The notes under the pieces were generated by a model that was not told the DNA's origin, made no database searches, and saw nothing but the letters and a program-made list of their open reading frames with translations. Shown here piece by piece: positions 35,138 through 43,144 of a stretch of 64,000 nt of DNA. The position numbers and the translations under genes are program-made. The stretch comes from Arthrobacter sp. Soil782. GTDB taxonomy: Bacteria > Actinomycetota > Actinomycetes > Actinomycetales > Micrococcaceae. Positions within the stretch are counted from its first letter, which is position 1. Each line of letters opens with the position of its first letter. The stretch is taken from NCBI RefSeq assembly GCF_001428435.1, contig NZ_LMSO01000001.1, positions 459,486 through 523,485 on the forward strand, read 5' to 3'.

Positions 35138-36186
35138 AGCTCGGCCATCTTCCGCCGTCGTACCAGCCAGATAAACACCGGCGCGCCGATGACGGCCGTG
35201 AGGATGCCGACCTGCACCTCGCCCGGCGGAAGGATGACGCGGCCAAGGATGTCAGCGCACAGCAGCAGGACCGGCGCGAGCACCATCGAGAAGGGCAGGA
35301 TCCACCGGTAGTCAGGACCCGTGAAGGAGCGCACCACGTGCGGGATGACCAGCCCGATGAAGCCGATCGGGCCGGCAGCCGCCGTAGCGGCTCCACAGAG
35401 TACGACGACGCCAAGCGCCGTGAGCGCGCGGGCGAGGGCGACGTTCTGGCCGAGGCCGCGGGCAATGTCATCGCCAAGGGACAGGCTGTTCAGAACCTTG
35501 CCGGTGAGCAGGGTGAGCACGAATCCAAACGCGAGAAACGGCAGCACCGGAACGATGACGTCCCAGCCGCGCCCGGCAACGGAACCCACCTGCCAGAACC
35601 GGAACGTATCGAAAGTCTGCTGGCTGGAGACCAGCACCGCATTGAGCAGCGACACCATGCCTGCTGAGAGCGCTGCCCCGGCGAGGGCCAGTTTCACTGG
35701 AGTGGCGCCGTCGCGTCCCAGGCTCGCGATCGCGTAGACCAGGACCGCGGCAACTGCGGCGCCGAGGAAGGCGAACCAGATGTAGCCGGTGAAGTTGGTG
35801 ACGCCGAAGACGAAGATGCCGATCACCACGGCGAGCGCAGCCCCGGAGTTGACGCCGAGGATGCCGGGATCGGCGAGGGGGTTGCGGGCGACGCCCTGCA
35901 TCGCTGCACCGGCCAGCCCGAGCGCGGCGCCGGCGAGCAGGCCCACGATGGTCCGCGGGATGCGGGAGAACACCACGGCGTGATCTCCGTTGGCAGGGTC
36001 GAAGGCAGTGAGGGCCTGAACCAGCGTGTCCATGCTGATTGGCCGGGCACCGATTGCCAGGGACGCAGCACTGGCAATTCCGAGGGCCAGGATGGCGAGG
36101 ATGAGCTTCGGGCCCCGTGCTGATGGCCGCTTCGATGTGCGTTGCGGGCTGAGGACGGTCGGGGAGGCAGGCGCATCGAGTGCCAT
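35134..36186 (-). CDS. Ferric-siderophore ABC permease, FecCD family (first)
   Basis: 350 aa. Motifs include GAALGLAGAAMQGVARNPLA, then ILGVNSGAALAVVIG and the coupling loop GPIGFIGLVIPHVVRSFTGP. It is first in the operon of two permeases, ATPase and reductase. A DtxR/IdeR-like box lies 55 bases upstream of its start, so expression should rise on iron limitation. The expected binding lipoprotein is not here but at 47053-48111. Confidence 0.94.
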   Translation of the reverse strand: MALDAPASPTVLSPQRTSKRPSARGPKLILAILALGIASAASLAIGARPISMDTLVQALTAFDPANGDHAVVFSRIPRTIVGLLAGAALGLAGAAMQGVARNPLADPGILGVNSGAALAVVIGIFVFGVTNFTGYIWFAFLGAAVAAVLVYAIASLGRDGATPVKLALAGAALSAGMVSLLNAVLVSSQQTFDTFRFWQVGSVAGRGWDVIVPVLPFLAFGFVLTLLTGKVLNSLSLGDDIARGLGQNVALARALTALGVVVLCGAATAAAGPIGFIGLVIPHVVRSFTGPDYRWILPFSMVLAPVLLLCADILGRVILPPGEVQVGILTAVIGAPVFIWLVRRRKMAEL

Positions 36187-36240
36187 GCATGCCTCCTAAG
36201 CCAACACCTTAATTCGCCGGCTTATCACCGGGACTGACTT

Positions 36241-36259
36241 AAGTAAGGCTAGCCTATGC
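36241..36259 (-). promoter_or_regulatory. DtxR/IdeR-type iron box upstream of the permease operon
   Basis: AAGTAAGGCTAGCCTATGC fits the actinobacterial DtxR/IdeR consensus (TTAGGTTAGSCTAACCTAA-like) with a perfect GGCTAGCC core. It differs at only two of 19 positions from the box at 48165-48183 in front of the siderophore-binding lipoprotein gene. Confidence 0.85.
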
Positions 36260-36309
36260 ATGGCTGGATTAGGAAACGGTTATGTTCCCTATTTCTGGAT
36301 CCACCACCC

Positions 36310-36375
36310 GGAAATTTTGTGCAGCTCCGGTGGGTCCGGCCCCTGCCGCACCCACCGGAGCTGCACAAAATTTCC
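36310..36375. repeat. 26-base perfect inverted repeat, long intergenic stem
   Basis: Two arms of 26 bases (36310-36335 and 36350-36375) are exact reverse complements, separated by a 14-base loop. The arms begin GGAAATTTTGTGCAGC. It lies two bases beyond the stop of the minus-strand hydroquinone reductase gene. It may act as terminator, transcript stabiliser or repetitive element; it lacks a U-tail and is far longer than ordinary terminators. A similar but unrelated-sequence structure is at 49761-49830. Confidence 0.9.
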
Positions 36376-36377
36376 TG

Positions 36378-37373
36378 TCAGGGGGCGGCGGTCGGCGCGG
36401 TTCCGCGCCCGAACGGGCTGCCGCCCAGGCGTTCGCGCTGGTGCTCGCTGTGCCAGTTCTCCAGGGAGGGACCCTTCGGCACGATCTGCGTGGGATTGAT
36501 GTCCTCATGCACGATGTAATAGTGCTTCTTGATCTGCTCGAAGTCGATGGTGTCTCCGAAGCCCGGCGTCTGGAAGAGGTCCCGCGCGTATCCCCACAAT
36601 GCGGACATCTCGGTCAGTTTGTTCCGGTTGCACTTGAAGTGCCCGTGATAGACCGGGTCGAAGCGCACCAGGGTGGTGAAGAGCCGCACATCGGCTTCGG
36701 TGATTGAATCGCCGACGAGGTAGCGCTGGTTGGTCAGACGCTCCTCAAGCCAGTCCAGCGCCGCGAAGAGACGGTCATAGGCATCGTTATACGCCTCCTG
36801 CGAGCCGGCGAAACCGCACCGGTACACGCCGTTGTTGACCTCGGTGAACACCCGCTTGTTGACGGTGTCGATCTCTTCACGCAGCTCCTCCGGGTAGAGC
36901 TCCGGAGCTCCCTCGCGGTGGTATTCCTTCCACTCAGTAGAGAAGTCCAGGGTGATCTGCGGGAAGTTATTGGTGACCACGGCGCCGGTAGGGACATCGA
37001 CAATCGCGGGCACGGTAATGCCGCGCGGGTAATCCGGGTCCCGTTTGAAGTACGCCTCCTGGAGCCGCTCGATCCCGAGCACCGGATCCTTGCCGTCCGG
37101 ATCAAGATCGAACGTCCAGGAGCGTTTGTCATGCGTAGGCCCGGGCGTTCCAAGCGAGATAGCTTCCTCGAGCCCGAGGAGCCGGCGCACGATGATTGCC
37201 CGGTTGGCCCAGGGGCAGGCGCGGGCGGCGATGAGCCGGTAACGGCCTGGTTCCACCGCAAAACCGTCGGCACCGTCCCGTGTGATCCGCGTTTCGATGT
37301 AGGCCGTATCCCGCTTGAATTCCTTGCCGGAGTCCACGTACGCGCCCTTCGTGCTGTGTTCGGATTCGCTCAT
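36378..37373 (-). CDS. Thiol-dependent hydroquinone reductase (xi-class GST, YqjG type)
   Basis: 331 aa glutathionyl-hydroquinone-reductase-family protein. The N-terminal thioredoxin-like domain carries ARACPWANR with nucleophile Cys53. The dimer/substrate region includes TVPAIVDVPTGAVVTNNFPQ, and the C-terminal GST helical domain has YLVGDSITEADVRLFTTLVR. The enzyme class reduces thiol-conjugated quinones. Because actinobacteria use mycothiol rather than glutathione, the natural co-substrate here is probably mycothiol (inference). It is nine bases downstream of the Cys-rich copper protein gene on the same strand. Confidence 0.92.
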   Translation of the reverse strand: MSESEHSTKGAYVDSGKEFKRDTAYIETRITRDGADGFAVEPGRYRLIAARACPWANRAIIVRRLLGLEEAISLGTPGPTHDKRSWTFDLDPDGKDPVLGIERLQEAYFKRDPDYPRGITVPAIVDVPTGAVVTNNFPQITLDFSTEWKEYHREGAPELYPEELREEIDTVNKRVFTEVNNGVYRCGFAGSQEAYNDAYDRLFAALDWLEERLTNQRYLVGDSITEADVRLFTTLVRFDPVYHGHFKCNRNKLTEMSALWGYARDLFQTPGFGDTIDFEQIKKHYYIVHEDINPTQIVPKGPSLENWHSEHQRERLGGSPFGRGTAPTAAP

Positions 37374-37382
37374 GGTGCCACC

Positions 37383-37811
37383 CTAGTGGCTGGATTCGCC
37401 GCTGGAGCGCAGTTTCTCGAGCAGTGTCGAGCAGGCAGCTTCGCAGCGGCGGCAAGCCTCCGCGCAGATCTTGCAGTGATCGTGCATGGAGGCGTGCCGC
37501 TCGCATTCCTCGGCGCAGTTCCGGCAGGCCTGCAGGCACGCCTCGAGCAGCGGCGCCAGCACGGCGGGATGGTGGCCACCCTGGCGCTGGAGCATCCGGG
37601 CAGTGGCCAGGCAGATGTCAGCGCAATCCTGGTCCGTTCGGATGCAGTGCCGAAGGTCAGCAATACCCTCCTCGCCGAGACACGCGTCTGCACAGCTGCC
37701 GCAGGATGCCACACAGTCCAGGCATGCCTCAATGGCGATTGCGAGGTCTCCGGCCTCCAGATGCCCGGAGGGGTGCGGGTGGGCGATGATCATGTCTGCA
37801 ATATGGGTCAT
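37383..37811 (-). CDS. Cys-rich four-helix-bundle copper-storage-like protein
   Basis: 142 aa with 17 cysteines, arranged along helices as CxxC/CxxxC (ACLDCVASCGSCADACLG, then ACLQACRNCAEECERH and CKICAEACRRCEAAC). This is the pattern of Csp1/Csp3 (DUF326) copper-storage proteins, whose tetrameric bundles bind many Cu(I). No signal or TAT peptide is seen, so it would be the cytosolic Csp3-like form. His-rich ends (HPHPSGH) may also bind metal. Its start overlaps the yihY stop by four bases. No copper regulator is adjacent. Confidence 0.88.
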   Translation of the reverse strand: MTHIADMIIAHPHPSGHLEAGDLAIAIEACLDCVASCGSCADACLGEEGIADLRHCIRTDQDCADICLATARMLQRQGGHHPAVLAPLLEACLQACRNCAEECERHASMHDHCKICAEACRRCEAACSTLLEKLRSSGESSH

Positions 37812-38914
37812 GACTTACTCCTTGTCCGGGCATCACGATCGCGTCCGTACTTCTGGCGCAGTTCGCGTCCCTTGTCTACCAGTTCGATCTGCTTGTCGCG
37901 CTTCTTCTCCGCGGCCTTGGTGTCCCGCGGAGGAAGTTGCACTGTCTCTTCCGCCTCAATTCCCGCCTGCAGTTCGCGGCCGCGTTCCAGCTCGGCATCG
38001 AACTCCGCTCCGAAGAGCAGTGAGAGGTTCGCGAGCCACAGCCACAGCAGGAAGATGATGACGCCGGCAATGGCGCCGTAAGTCTCCTGGTAGCTGCCGA
38101 ATCTGGACACGTAGAAGGAGAATCCGAACGTTGTGAGGGCAAGCACCAGAAGCGCGATGAGTGACCCAATACTCACCCATTTGAATTTGGGCTGCTGCAA
38201 GTTTGGCGTCGCGTAGTACAGCACCGCGATCATCAGCACTGCGAAAAACACCATGACCGGCCACTTGGCAATGTTCCAGATAGTCAGGGCTGTTGAGCCG
38301 AGACCGATTGCGCCGCCGATTGCTTCGGCCACCGGCCCGGAGAGGATCAGCAGCAGCGCCATCAGGACCACCAGGAGCAGTACGACGACGGTGATCAGCA
38401 GCATGACCGGACGCAGCTTCCAGAACGGGCGCCCTTCCTCAACCTCGTAGACCCGGTTCATTGCCCGCGAGAATGCGTTGACAAATCCCGAAGCCGACCA
38501 CAGGGCGCCAAGAAGGCCGATGACGAACGTCAGGCCCGCGGTCTCCGACGAGGCCAACTGCGTAATGACGGGTTCAAGCGTGGTTTCGGCCTGCGACGAG
38601 ACGTTCCCGAGAATGTTGAGCACGGTGTCCGTGGTGGTGCCGGCCTGTCCGAAGAACCCAAGAATGGAAACCAGCGCCAGCAATGCCGGGAAGATCGCCA
38701 GGACTGCGTAATACGTCAGTGCAGCGGCTAGGTCCGTGCACTGGTCCTTGCCGAACTCGCTGACGGTCCGTTTGAAAACGTAACCCCAGGCCGGCTTGGC
38801 AAGGTCAGTCGGTGCGTCCGGTTTTCGCGAATCATCAGGGTGGGGGCTCGAGGCTGCCTTGGCTTGCGTGGCTTCCTCCGCCGAATCCGCTTTCGCGGGA
38901 TCTTTAGTGGTCAC
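37808..38914 (-). CDS. YihY/BrkB-family membrane protein
   Basis: 368 aa. Family landmarks are CTDLAAALTYYAVLAIFPAL at the first helix and YGAIAGVIIFLLWLWLANLS near the sixth, with six helices between hydrophilic termini. The N-terminus (about 45 residues) and C-terminus (about 60 residues) are charged. BrkB proteins were once called ribonuclease BN in error; their transport or envelope function is not settled. It is first of a likely three-gene operon with the copper-storage and hydroquinone-reductase genes. Confidence 0.9.
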   Translation of the reverse strand: MTTKDPAKADSAEEATQAKAASSPHPDDSRKPDAPTDLAKPAWGYVFKRTVSEFGKDQCTDLAAALTYYAVLAIFPALLALVSILGFFGQAGTTTDTVLNILGNVSSQAETTLEPVITQLASSETAGLTFVIGLLGALWSASGFVNAFSRAMNRVYEVEEGRPFWKLRPVMLLITVVVLLLVVLMALLLILSGPVAEAIGGAIGLGSTALTIWNIAKWPVMVFFAVLMIAVLYYATPNLQQPKFKWVSIGSLIALLVLALTTFGFSFYVSRFGSYQETYGAIAGVIIFLLWLWLANLSLLFGAEFDAELERGRELQAGIEAEETVQLPPRDTKAAEKKRDKQIELVDKGRELRQKYGRDRDARTRSKS

Positions 38915-39034
38915 GTTTCTACCTCCGGTTCAGAATTGCCTACACCAACCGAACCATAAGGATACTTACTATTGCAATAAGTGGTCGACCCTTTAGTGTG
39001 GGTTTCAGGCCGCACATCGATTGAAGGGTTCCAT

Positions 39035-40069
39035 ATGCGCATCGCTGTTATCGGGGCAACCGGCAACGTAGGGACGGCGCTCCTCCGCCGCCTTCAGCAG
39101 GCCCGGCTGGAAAACCCGGACATTGAGCTGGTTGGCATCTCCCGGAGGAAGCCTTCGCAGGACCATGCGCCCTACGGCGGCGTCGAGTGGCACACGGCCG
39201 ACGTCGGCACTGACGCCGGGCGCGCAAAGCTTACCGACGCGCTGAAGGGGACTGACGCCGTCGTACATCTTGCCTGGGCCATCCAGCCCAACCGGGATGA
39301 GGAGGCAATGCACCGCACCAATGTGACCGGCACGGAGAACGCGCTGCATGCAGCCGCGGACGCCGGCGTACGGCACTTCGTCTGCGCATCCTCGGTGGGG
39401 GCGTACAGCCCTGCGCGCAAGGACCAGGTGGTGACGGAGGACTGGCCCACCGGCGGTATCGCAACGTCCCACTACAGCCGGCACAAGGCCGAGCAGGAGG
39501 CCCTGCTGGACGCCTTTGAACGGGACTTCCCCGAGATTCCTGTGGCGAGGGTCCGTCCCGGCCTCATCTTCCAGGCCGACGCCGGCGAGGAAATCGGGCG
39601 GTACTTCCTGGGGCCGCTCATCCCGAAAGCCATACTCAACAAGCTGAGCCTGCCGGTGCTGCCGATTCCCTCGGAGCTTGTGTTCCAGGCGGTGCACGCG
39701 GCGGATATGGCCGATGCCTACTGGCGGATTGTTGACCAGCGGGCTTCGGGGCCCTTCAACATTGCGGCGGATCCCATCCTGACGCCGCGTCTGCTGGGCG
39801 GACTGCTCGGCGCCAAGCGTGTGTTCGATCTGCCGGTTCCCGTGCTGCGCGCGGTGGTGGCGGCGTCCTGGGCGCTTCACCTTCAGGCGACGGATCCAGG
39901 GTGGATCGACATGGCGTCACAGGCGCCGGTCATGAACACCGACCGCGCACGCACGCTGCTTGGTTGGGAGCCCACGCGGTCCTCGGTGGCTGCGATGCGC
40001 GAGGTGATTGACGGTCTGGCAGGTGGCGTGGGAGTGCACGGCTCCCCCAGCCTGCGTCCCGGCGGCTGA
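39035..40069 (+). CDS. NAD(P)-dependent epimerase/dehydratase-family protein
   Basis: 344 aa extended SDR. The start MRIAVIGATGNVGTALLRRL at ATG 39035 gives the Rossmann motif GATGNVG at once and has GAAGGG upstream, so it is preferred to ATG 38981. The catalytic YSRHKAEQE and the serine in CASSVGAYSP are present. The substrate is unknown. It is monocistronic and divergent from yihY. A small palindrome TATTGCAATA (38970-38979) lies in the AT-richer spacer and may be promoter or operator. Confidence 0.88.
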   Translation: MRIAVIGATGNVGTALLRRLQQARLENPDIELVGISRRKPSQDHAPYGGVEWHTADVGTDAGRAKLTDALKGTDAVVHLAWAIQPNRDEEAMHRTNVTGTENALHAAADAGVRHFVCASSVGAYSPARKDQVVTEDWPTGGIATSHYSRHKAEQEALLDAFERDFPEIPVARVRPGLIFQADAGEEIGRYFLGPLIPKAILNKLSLPVLPIPSELVFQAVHAADMADAYWRIVDQRASGPFNIAADPILTPRLLGGLLGAKRVFDLPVPVLRAVVAASWALHLQATDPGWIDMASQAPVMNTDRARTLLGWEPTRSSVAAMREVIDGLAGGVGVHGSPSLRPGG

Positions 40070-40075
40070 CGGGAC

Positions 40076-40501
40076 TCACTCTCCCCCGGCCTCGAAGCTG
40101 CCCTCACGCCCGGAGGTCAGCCACTCGATTGCCTCCGCCTCGTCGGTGAAGTACTGGCTGGGCGTCGCAGCGCGATAGTTGAAAGCGGTCATCACACGCG
40201 CCACCTCATCCGTTCCGAGGACTGCCGTGCGGCTGGAGCATGTTTCCTCCAGCAGGAGGTTCCGGGCCGGCGCGCTTATCCCGTCGACGAGGTCAATGTG
40301 TACAAGCAGCGGACGTCTGCAGGAGGGCGAGACTGCCTCCACGGCCATCACGCTCGCCTGCACGTCCCGCAGTTCCATGACTATTCCGGGGTTCCAGCAC
40401 AGCCGAAGGAACGCGCCCTCGTCCGTCAGCTCGAAGCGCAGGCCGCCGTCGCGCAGATTGTCGTCGGAAATCGGTGCCATGATTCGGTTGTCCCCCAGCA
40501 T
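40076..40501 (-). CDS. STAS/SpoIIAA-like protein, downstream paralogue
   Basis: 141 aa. The start ATG 40499-40501 has GGGGGA six bases upstream; an internal ATG at 40480 is possible. The pattern FELTDEGAFLRLCWNPGIVM then a hydrophobic beta-alpha core and the ending YFTDEAEAIEWL matches the upstream neighbour (40519-40905) position by position, so the two are tandem paralogues of a STAS-like family seen in Arthrobacter relatives. The function is unknown; SpoIIAA-like folds often act in partner switching. A candidate phospho-site Ser is not certain. Confidence 0.72.
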   Translation of the reverse strand: MLGDNRIMAPISDDNLRDGGLRFELTDEGAFLRLCWNPGIVMELRDVQASVMAVEAVSPSCRRPLLVHIDLVDGISAPARNLLLEETCSSRTAVLGTDEVARVMTAFNYRAATPSQYFTDEAEAIEWLTSGREGSFEAGGE

Positions 40502-40519
40502 TCACTGTCCCCCAGCATT
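40489..40519. repeat. 14-base direct repeat at the junction of the STAS-like pair
   Basis: TGTCCCCCAGCATT occurs at 40489-40502 and 40506-40519. On the minus strand each copy supplies ATG plus a G-rich stretch, so the first copy acts as ribosome site and the second as start region of the downstream paralogue. It is probably a local duplication. Confidence 0.75.
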
Positions 40520-40905
40520 TACATTTCAGATGTGTAGTGTCCCGGTGTCAGCAGCCAGTCAAGCGCGGCTTCCGGGTCAGAGAAATAACGCGTGGGGTAC
40601 CGCGGACGGTGAACGCCGTCGAAGAACGCGGCAATCAGCCGGTCTACCGCTGTTGGTCCAACCAGTGCCAGCGCGGCCACGTTCAGGTGCTCAGCAAAGA
40701 CGGTCTGCCCGGCGGCCTCCACCGAAACCATTGAGTTCAGGATTGCGAGCATCGGATCGCAGCGCTCCGGGTTCACTTCCTCCAGCCGCTGAACCAGATC
40801 CAGTGCATCCTGCTCGGTGACCGTGATGCCCTCGTTCCACTCCACGCGGACACAGCCGTTCTCGAGGGCAAGGGTGAAACGGCGGCCAGACTCCACTCCG
40901 TTCAA
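40519..40905 (-). CDS. STAS/SpoIIAA-like protein, upstream paralogue
   Basis: 128 aa. FTLALENGCVRVEWNEGITV, TEQDALDLVQRLEEVNPERC, then VAALALVGPTAVDRLIAAFF and the closing YFSDPEAALDWL make the same architecture as the downstream gene, with about 25-30% identity by eye. No transmembrane or signal segment. It lies 17 bases before the second copy and is transcribed with it. No anti-sigma or sigma gene is adjacent, so the partner, if any, is elsewhere. Confidence 0.72.
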   Translation of the reverse strand: MNGVESGRRFTLALENGCVRVEWNEGITVTEQDALDLVQRLEEVNPERCDPMLAILNSMVSVEAAGQTVFAEHLNVAALALVGPTAVDRLIAAFFDGVHRPRYPTRYFSDPEAALDWLLTPGHYTSEM

Positions 40906-40961
40906 CCCCTCCCGCGCTCAGCTGCTCCGGAGGCAAATGTATCCCACCTCACACGGATGCG

Positions 40962-42161
40962 TCAGGAGCCCGTGCGTGCCTCCCGCTCGTCGAGCACATC
41001 CTCGCCCGGTCCGCTGAAGTCCGCTCGTCTCTTCTCTGCCTCCGGGGAGCCGGTGAAGAGGCGGCCGTCGCTGGGGTGCGTGCCGGCGTCGTCGTTGGTT
41101 GCGCGGTTGCTGGTTGGCGCAGCCGATGACGACGGCGACACCGCCTCCCAGCGCTGGCGCGGCAGCGCGTCGGGGAACCGGCTCTGGATGAAGCCGACCA
41201 TCTGCTCGCGGACCAGGCACTGCAGGTCCCATAGAGCTCCGCTGTCTGCCGCGCTGACCAGGATCCGGGCGCGGACCATGCCGTCGGTGGCCTTGGTGAT
41301 CTGCAGCGTACCGGTGCGGTTGTCCCACAGGTCGGAGGCGTCGAGGATCTCGCGCAACCGGACGCGCATCTTCTCGATCGGCACGCGCCAGTCGAGATCA
41401 AGCTCAACGGTTCCCAGCAGCTCGGAGCGCCGGCGCGTCCAGTTCTCGAAGGGTGTGGAGGTGAAGTAGGTGGAGGGAAGGATGAGGCGGCGTTCATCCC
41501 AGGACTGAACCACCACGTAGGTCATGGTGATCTCCTCAATCGTTCCCATCTCGCCTTCAACGAGAACAACATCCTCCACTCGGATCGCATCGGTGAAGGC
41601 CAATTGCACTCCGGCGAAGACGTTACTCAGGGAGCTCTGGACGGCGAGGCCCGCAACGATCGAAATGAGACCGGCGGAGGCCAGAATTCCGGCTCCGAGC
41701 GCGCGGACTTCGTCGATCGTCAGGAGCACCGTGGCGAGCGTAAGGGTGATGATGACGGCAACCGCAACCCGCCGGGCGAGCATGATCTGCGTCTTGAGCC
41801 GCCGGGCACGCCGATTATCGCGGCTTGAGTTCTCGTAGTGTCGCAACACCACCGTCTCAACGATCGAGAGCACCGTGACCAACAGCCACGCGAGGGACAC
41901 GATGAGAGCCAGCACCAGCGTGTAGTCCACGGGCGGATACCAGACGGTGTCCCGGGCAGTGGCGCCGAGGGCTATGCGGACGCCGAAAACCGCGAGTACG
42001 GCCTGCAGGGGAGCACGCGATTTCCGGGTGACCTCCTGAATCTGCGGCACTTTCCGGAGGGCGCGTGCTGCCACCCGGCGCAGGATCCAACCCAGTACGA
42101 CGGCGGCAAGTACCGCGCCCGCCACGGCCAGAAACGGGGTGAGCACCTCAAGAAAATCCAT
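40962..42161 (-). CDS. MscS-family mechanosensitive channel
   Basis: 399 aa. Helices at the N-terminus lead to the pore helix region LGAGILASAGLISIVAGLAV, then QSSLSNVFAGVQLAFTDAIR and the beta domain VEDVVLVEGEMGTIEEITMT, all classic MscS. A hydrophilic C-terminal tail of about 60 residues is extra. Only four to five helices precede the beta domain, so it is a medium-sized homologue. Such channels release solutes on osmotic downshift. It appears monocistronic. Confidence 0.92.
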   Translation of the reverse strand: MDFLEVLTPFLAVAGAVLAAVVLGWILRRVAARALRKVPQIQEVTRKSRAPLQAVLAVFGVRIALGATARDTVWYPPVDYTLVLALIVSLAWLLVTVLSIVETVVLRHYENSSRDNRRARRLKTQIMLARRVAVAVIITLTLATVLLTIDEVRALGAGILASAGLISIVAGLAVQSSLSNVFAGVQLAFTDAIRVEDVVLVEGEMGTIEEITMTYVVVQSWDERRLILPSTYFTSTPFENWTRRRSELLGTVELDLDWRVPIEKMRVRLREILDASDLWDNRTGTLQITKATDGMVRARILVSAADSGALWDLQCLVREQMVGFIQSRFPDALPRQRWEAVSPSSSAAPTSNRATNDDAGTHPSDGRLFTGSPEAEKRRADFSGPGEDVLDEREARTGS

Positions 42162-42210
42162 TCCCCTACCGTCTCAGATGTCCCCGGGGGTCAGTCCAAT
42201 CCCGCTCCAA

Positions 42211-42245
42211 CCTGTTGAGGACCGGACGAGCCTGTTGAGGACCGG
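42211..42245. repeat. 15-base direct repeat between mscS-like and CPBP-like genes
   Basis: CCTGTTGAGGACCGG is repeated at 42211-42225 and 42231-42245 with a five-base spacer, in the 99-base gap upstream of the MscS gene. It could be a regulator site pair or a slippage product. Confidence 0.6.
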
Positions 42246-42260
42246 TCCACCTGACGGCGG

Positions 42261-43091
42261 CTAGTAGAGGAAGATCGCGAACCACTCGCGGTTGTGCGCG
42301 TGCAGCAGCACGAGGAAGAGCACGAAATCGAACAGCAGGTGCACGCTCACGATGTAGCTCAGCGACTTCGTCTTGGAGAAGATCCACGCCTGAATGAGGG
42401 CGAACGGAAAGATGAGGAACGGACCCCAGGCGTGAAAGCCCAGCTCCCAGAGGAACGAGGTGAACAGGACCGCCTGCAGGAGATTGGCCTGCCAGTCCGG
42501 AAGATGACGGCGCAGCAGCGTAAACGCTGTGCAGATGAAGAACAGCTCATCCCAGATCCCCAGGACGTTGGTCCCCAGGAATAGCCGCGCTATTGTTCCG
42601 GGATCCGAGGCCGCAGGCCAGTTCTCGTAGACACCGGTTGGGATCATGTAGACCGGCAGAAGCACATACCCGATGACGACGACGGCGAGCAGGTACCAGC
42701 GTTCCGTCCGGTTCCATTTCTCGCCGGTGAGGACCGGAAAGCGGATGGCGTGGTCTTTGAACACGAAGCGGGACAGGAGGTAGGGCACCGCGACGGCCAG
42801 GATCATTGCGGTACCCATGACGGTCATGTGGCTGAAGCTGATGTCCGTAGTGATGGGGACGGCGCTGATGATGACGAGGCCGATGGCCAGCAGCAGCAGA
42901 TCCCGGAAAAGGCTTTTGCCATGCTGTGCTTTGCCGCTGAAGTAGGCGGTTGTCAGCGCTGCGGCAAGGACCAGGTAGCCGGGAATCCTCTGCTCGAGCG
43001 CGAAGATGAGGAAACCGGATGCGGATACCAGCGCTCCGGCGACGACAGGCAGTACCCGGGGGCGCGCGTCAAGGCTCGCCGTGGTGATCAT
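42261..43091 (-). CDS. CPBP-like intramembrane protein with variant active site
   Basis: 276 aa, about eight helices. The order of motifs follows CPBP (Abi/Rce1) intramembrane proteases: GIWDELFFICTAFTLLRRHL in place of EExxxR, then FTSFLWELGFHAWG with FxxxH-like spacing, and HLLFDF near the end. The first motif has Asp-Glu-Leu rather than Glu-Glu, so protease activity is doubtful. The substrate is unknown. It is divergent from the DUF2252 gene and apparently single. Confidence 0.72.
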   Translation of the reverse strand: MITTASLDARPRVLPVVAGALVSASGFLIFALEQRIPGYLVLAAALTTAYFSGKAQHGKSLFRDLLLLAIGLVIISAVPITTDISFSHMTVMGTAMILAVAVPYLLSRFVFKDHAIRFPVLTGEKWNRTERWYLLAVVVIGYVLLPVYMIPTGVYENWPAASDPGTIARLFLGTNVLGIWDELFFICTAFTLLRRHLPDWQANLLQAVLFTSFLWELGFHAWGPFLIFPFALIQAWIFSKTKSLSYIVSVHLLFDFVLFLVLLHAHNREWFAIFLY

Positions 43092-43144
43092 GGTTCGAGC
43101 TTACGCCTTGCCCCGCTGTCAGGGCGCACCCCTAGACTGTCGAA

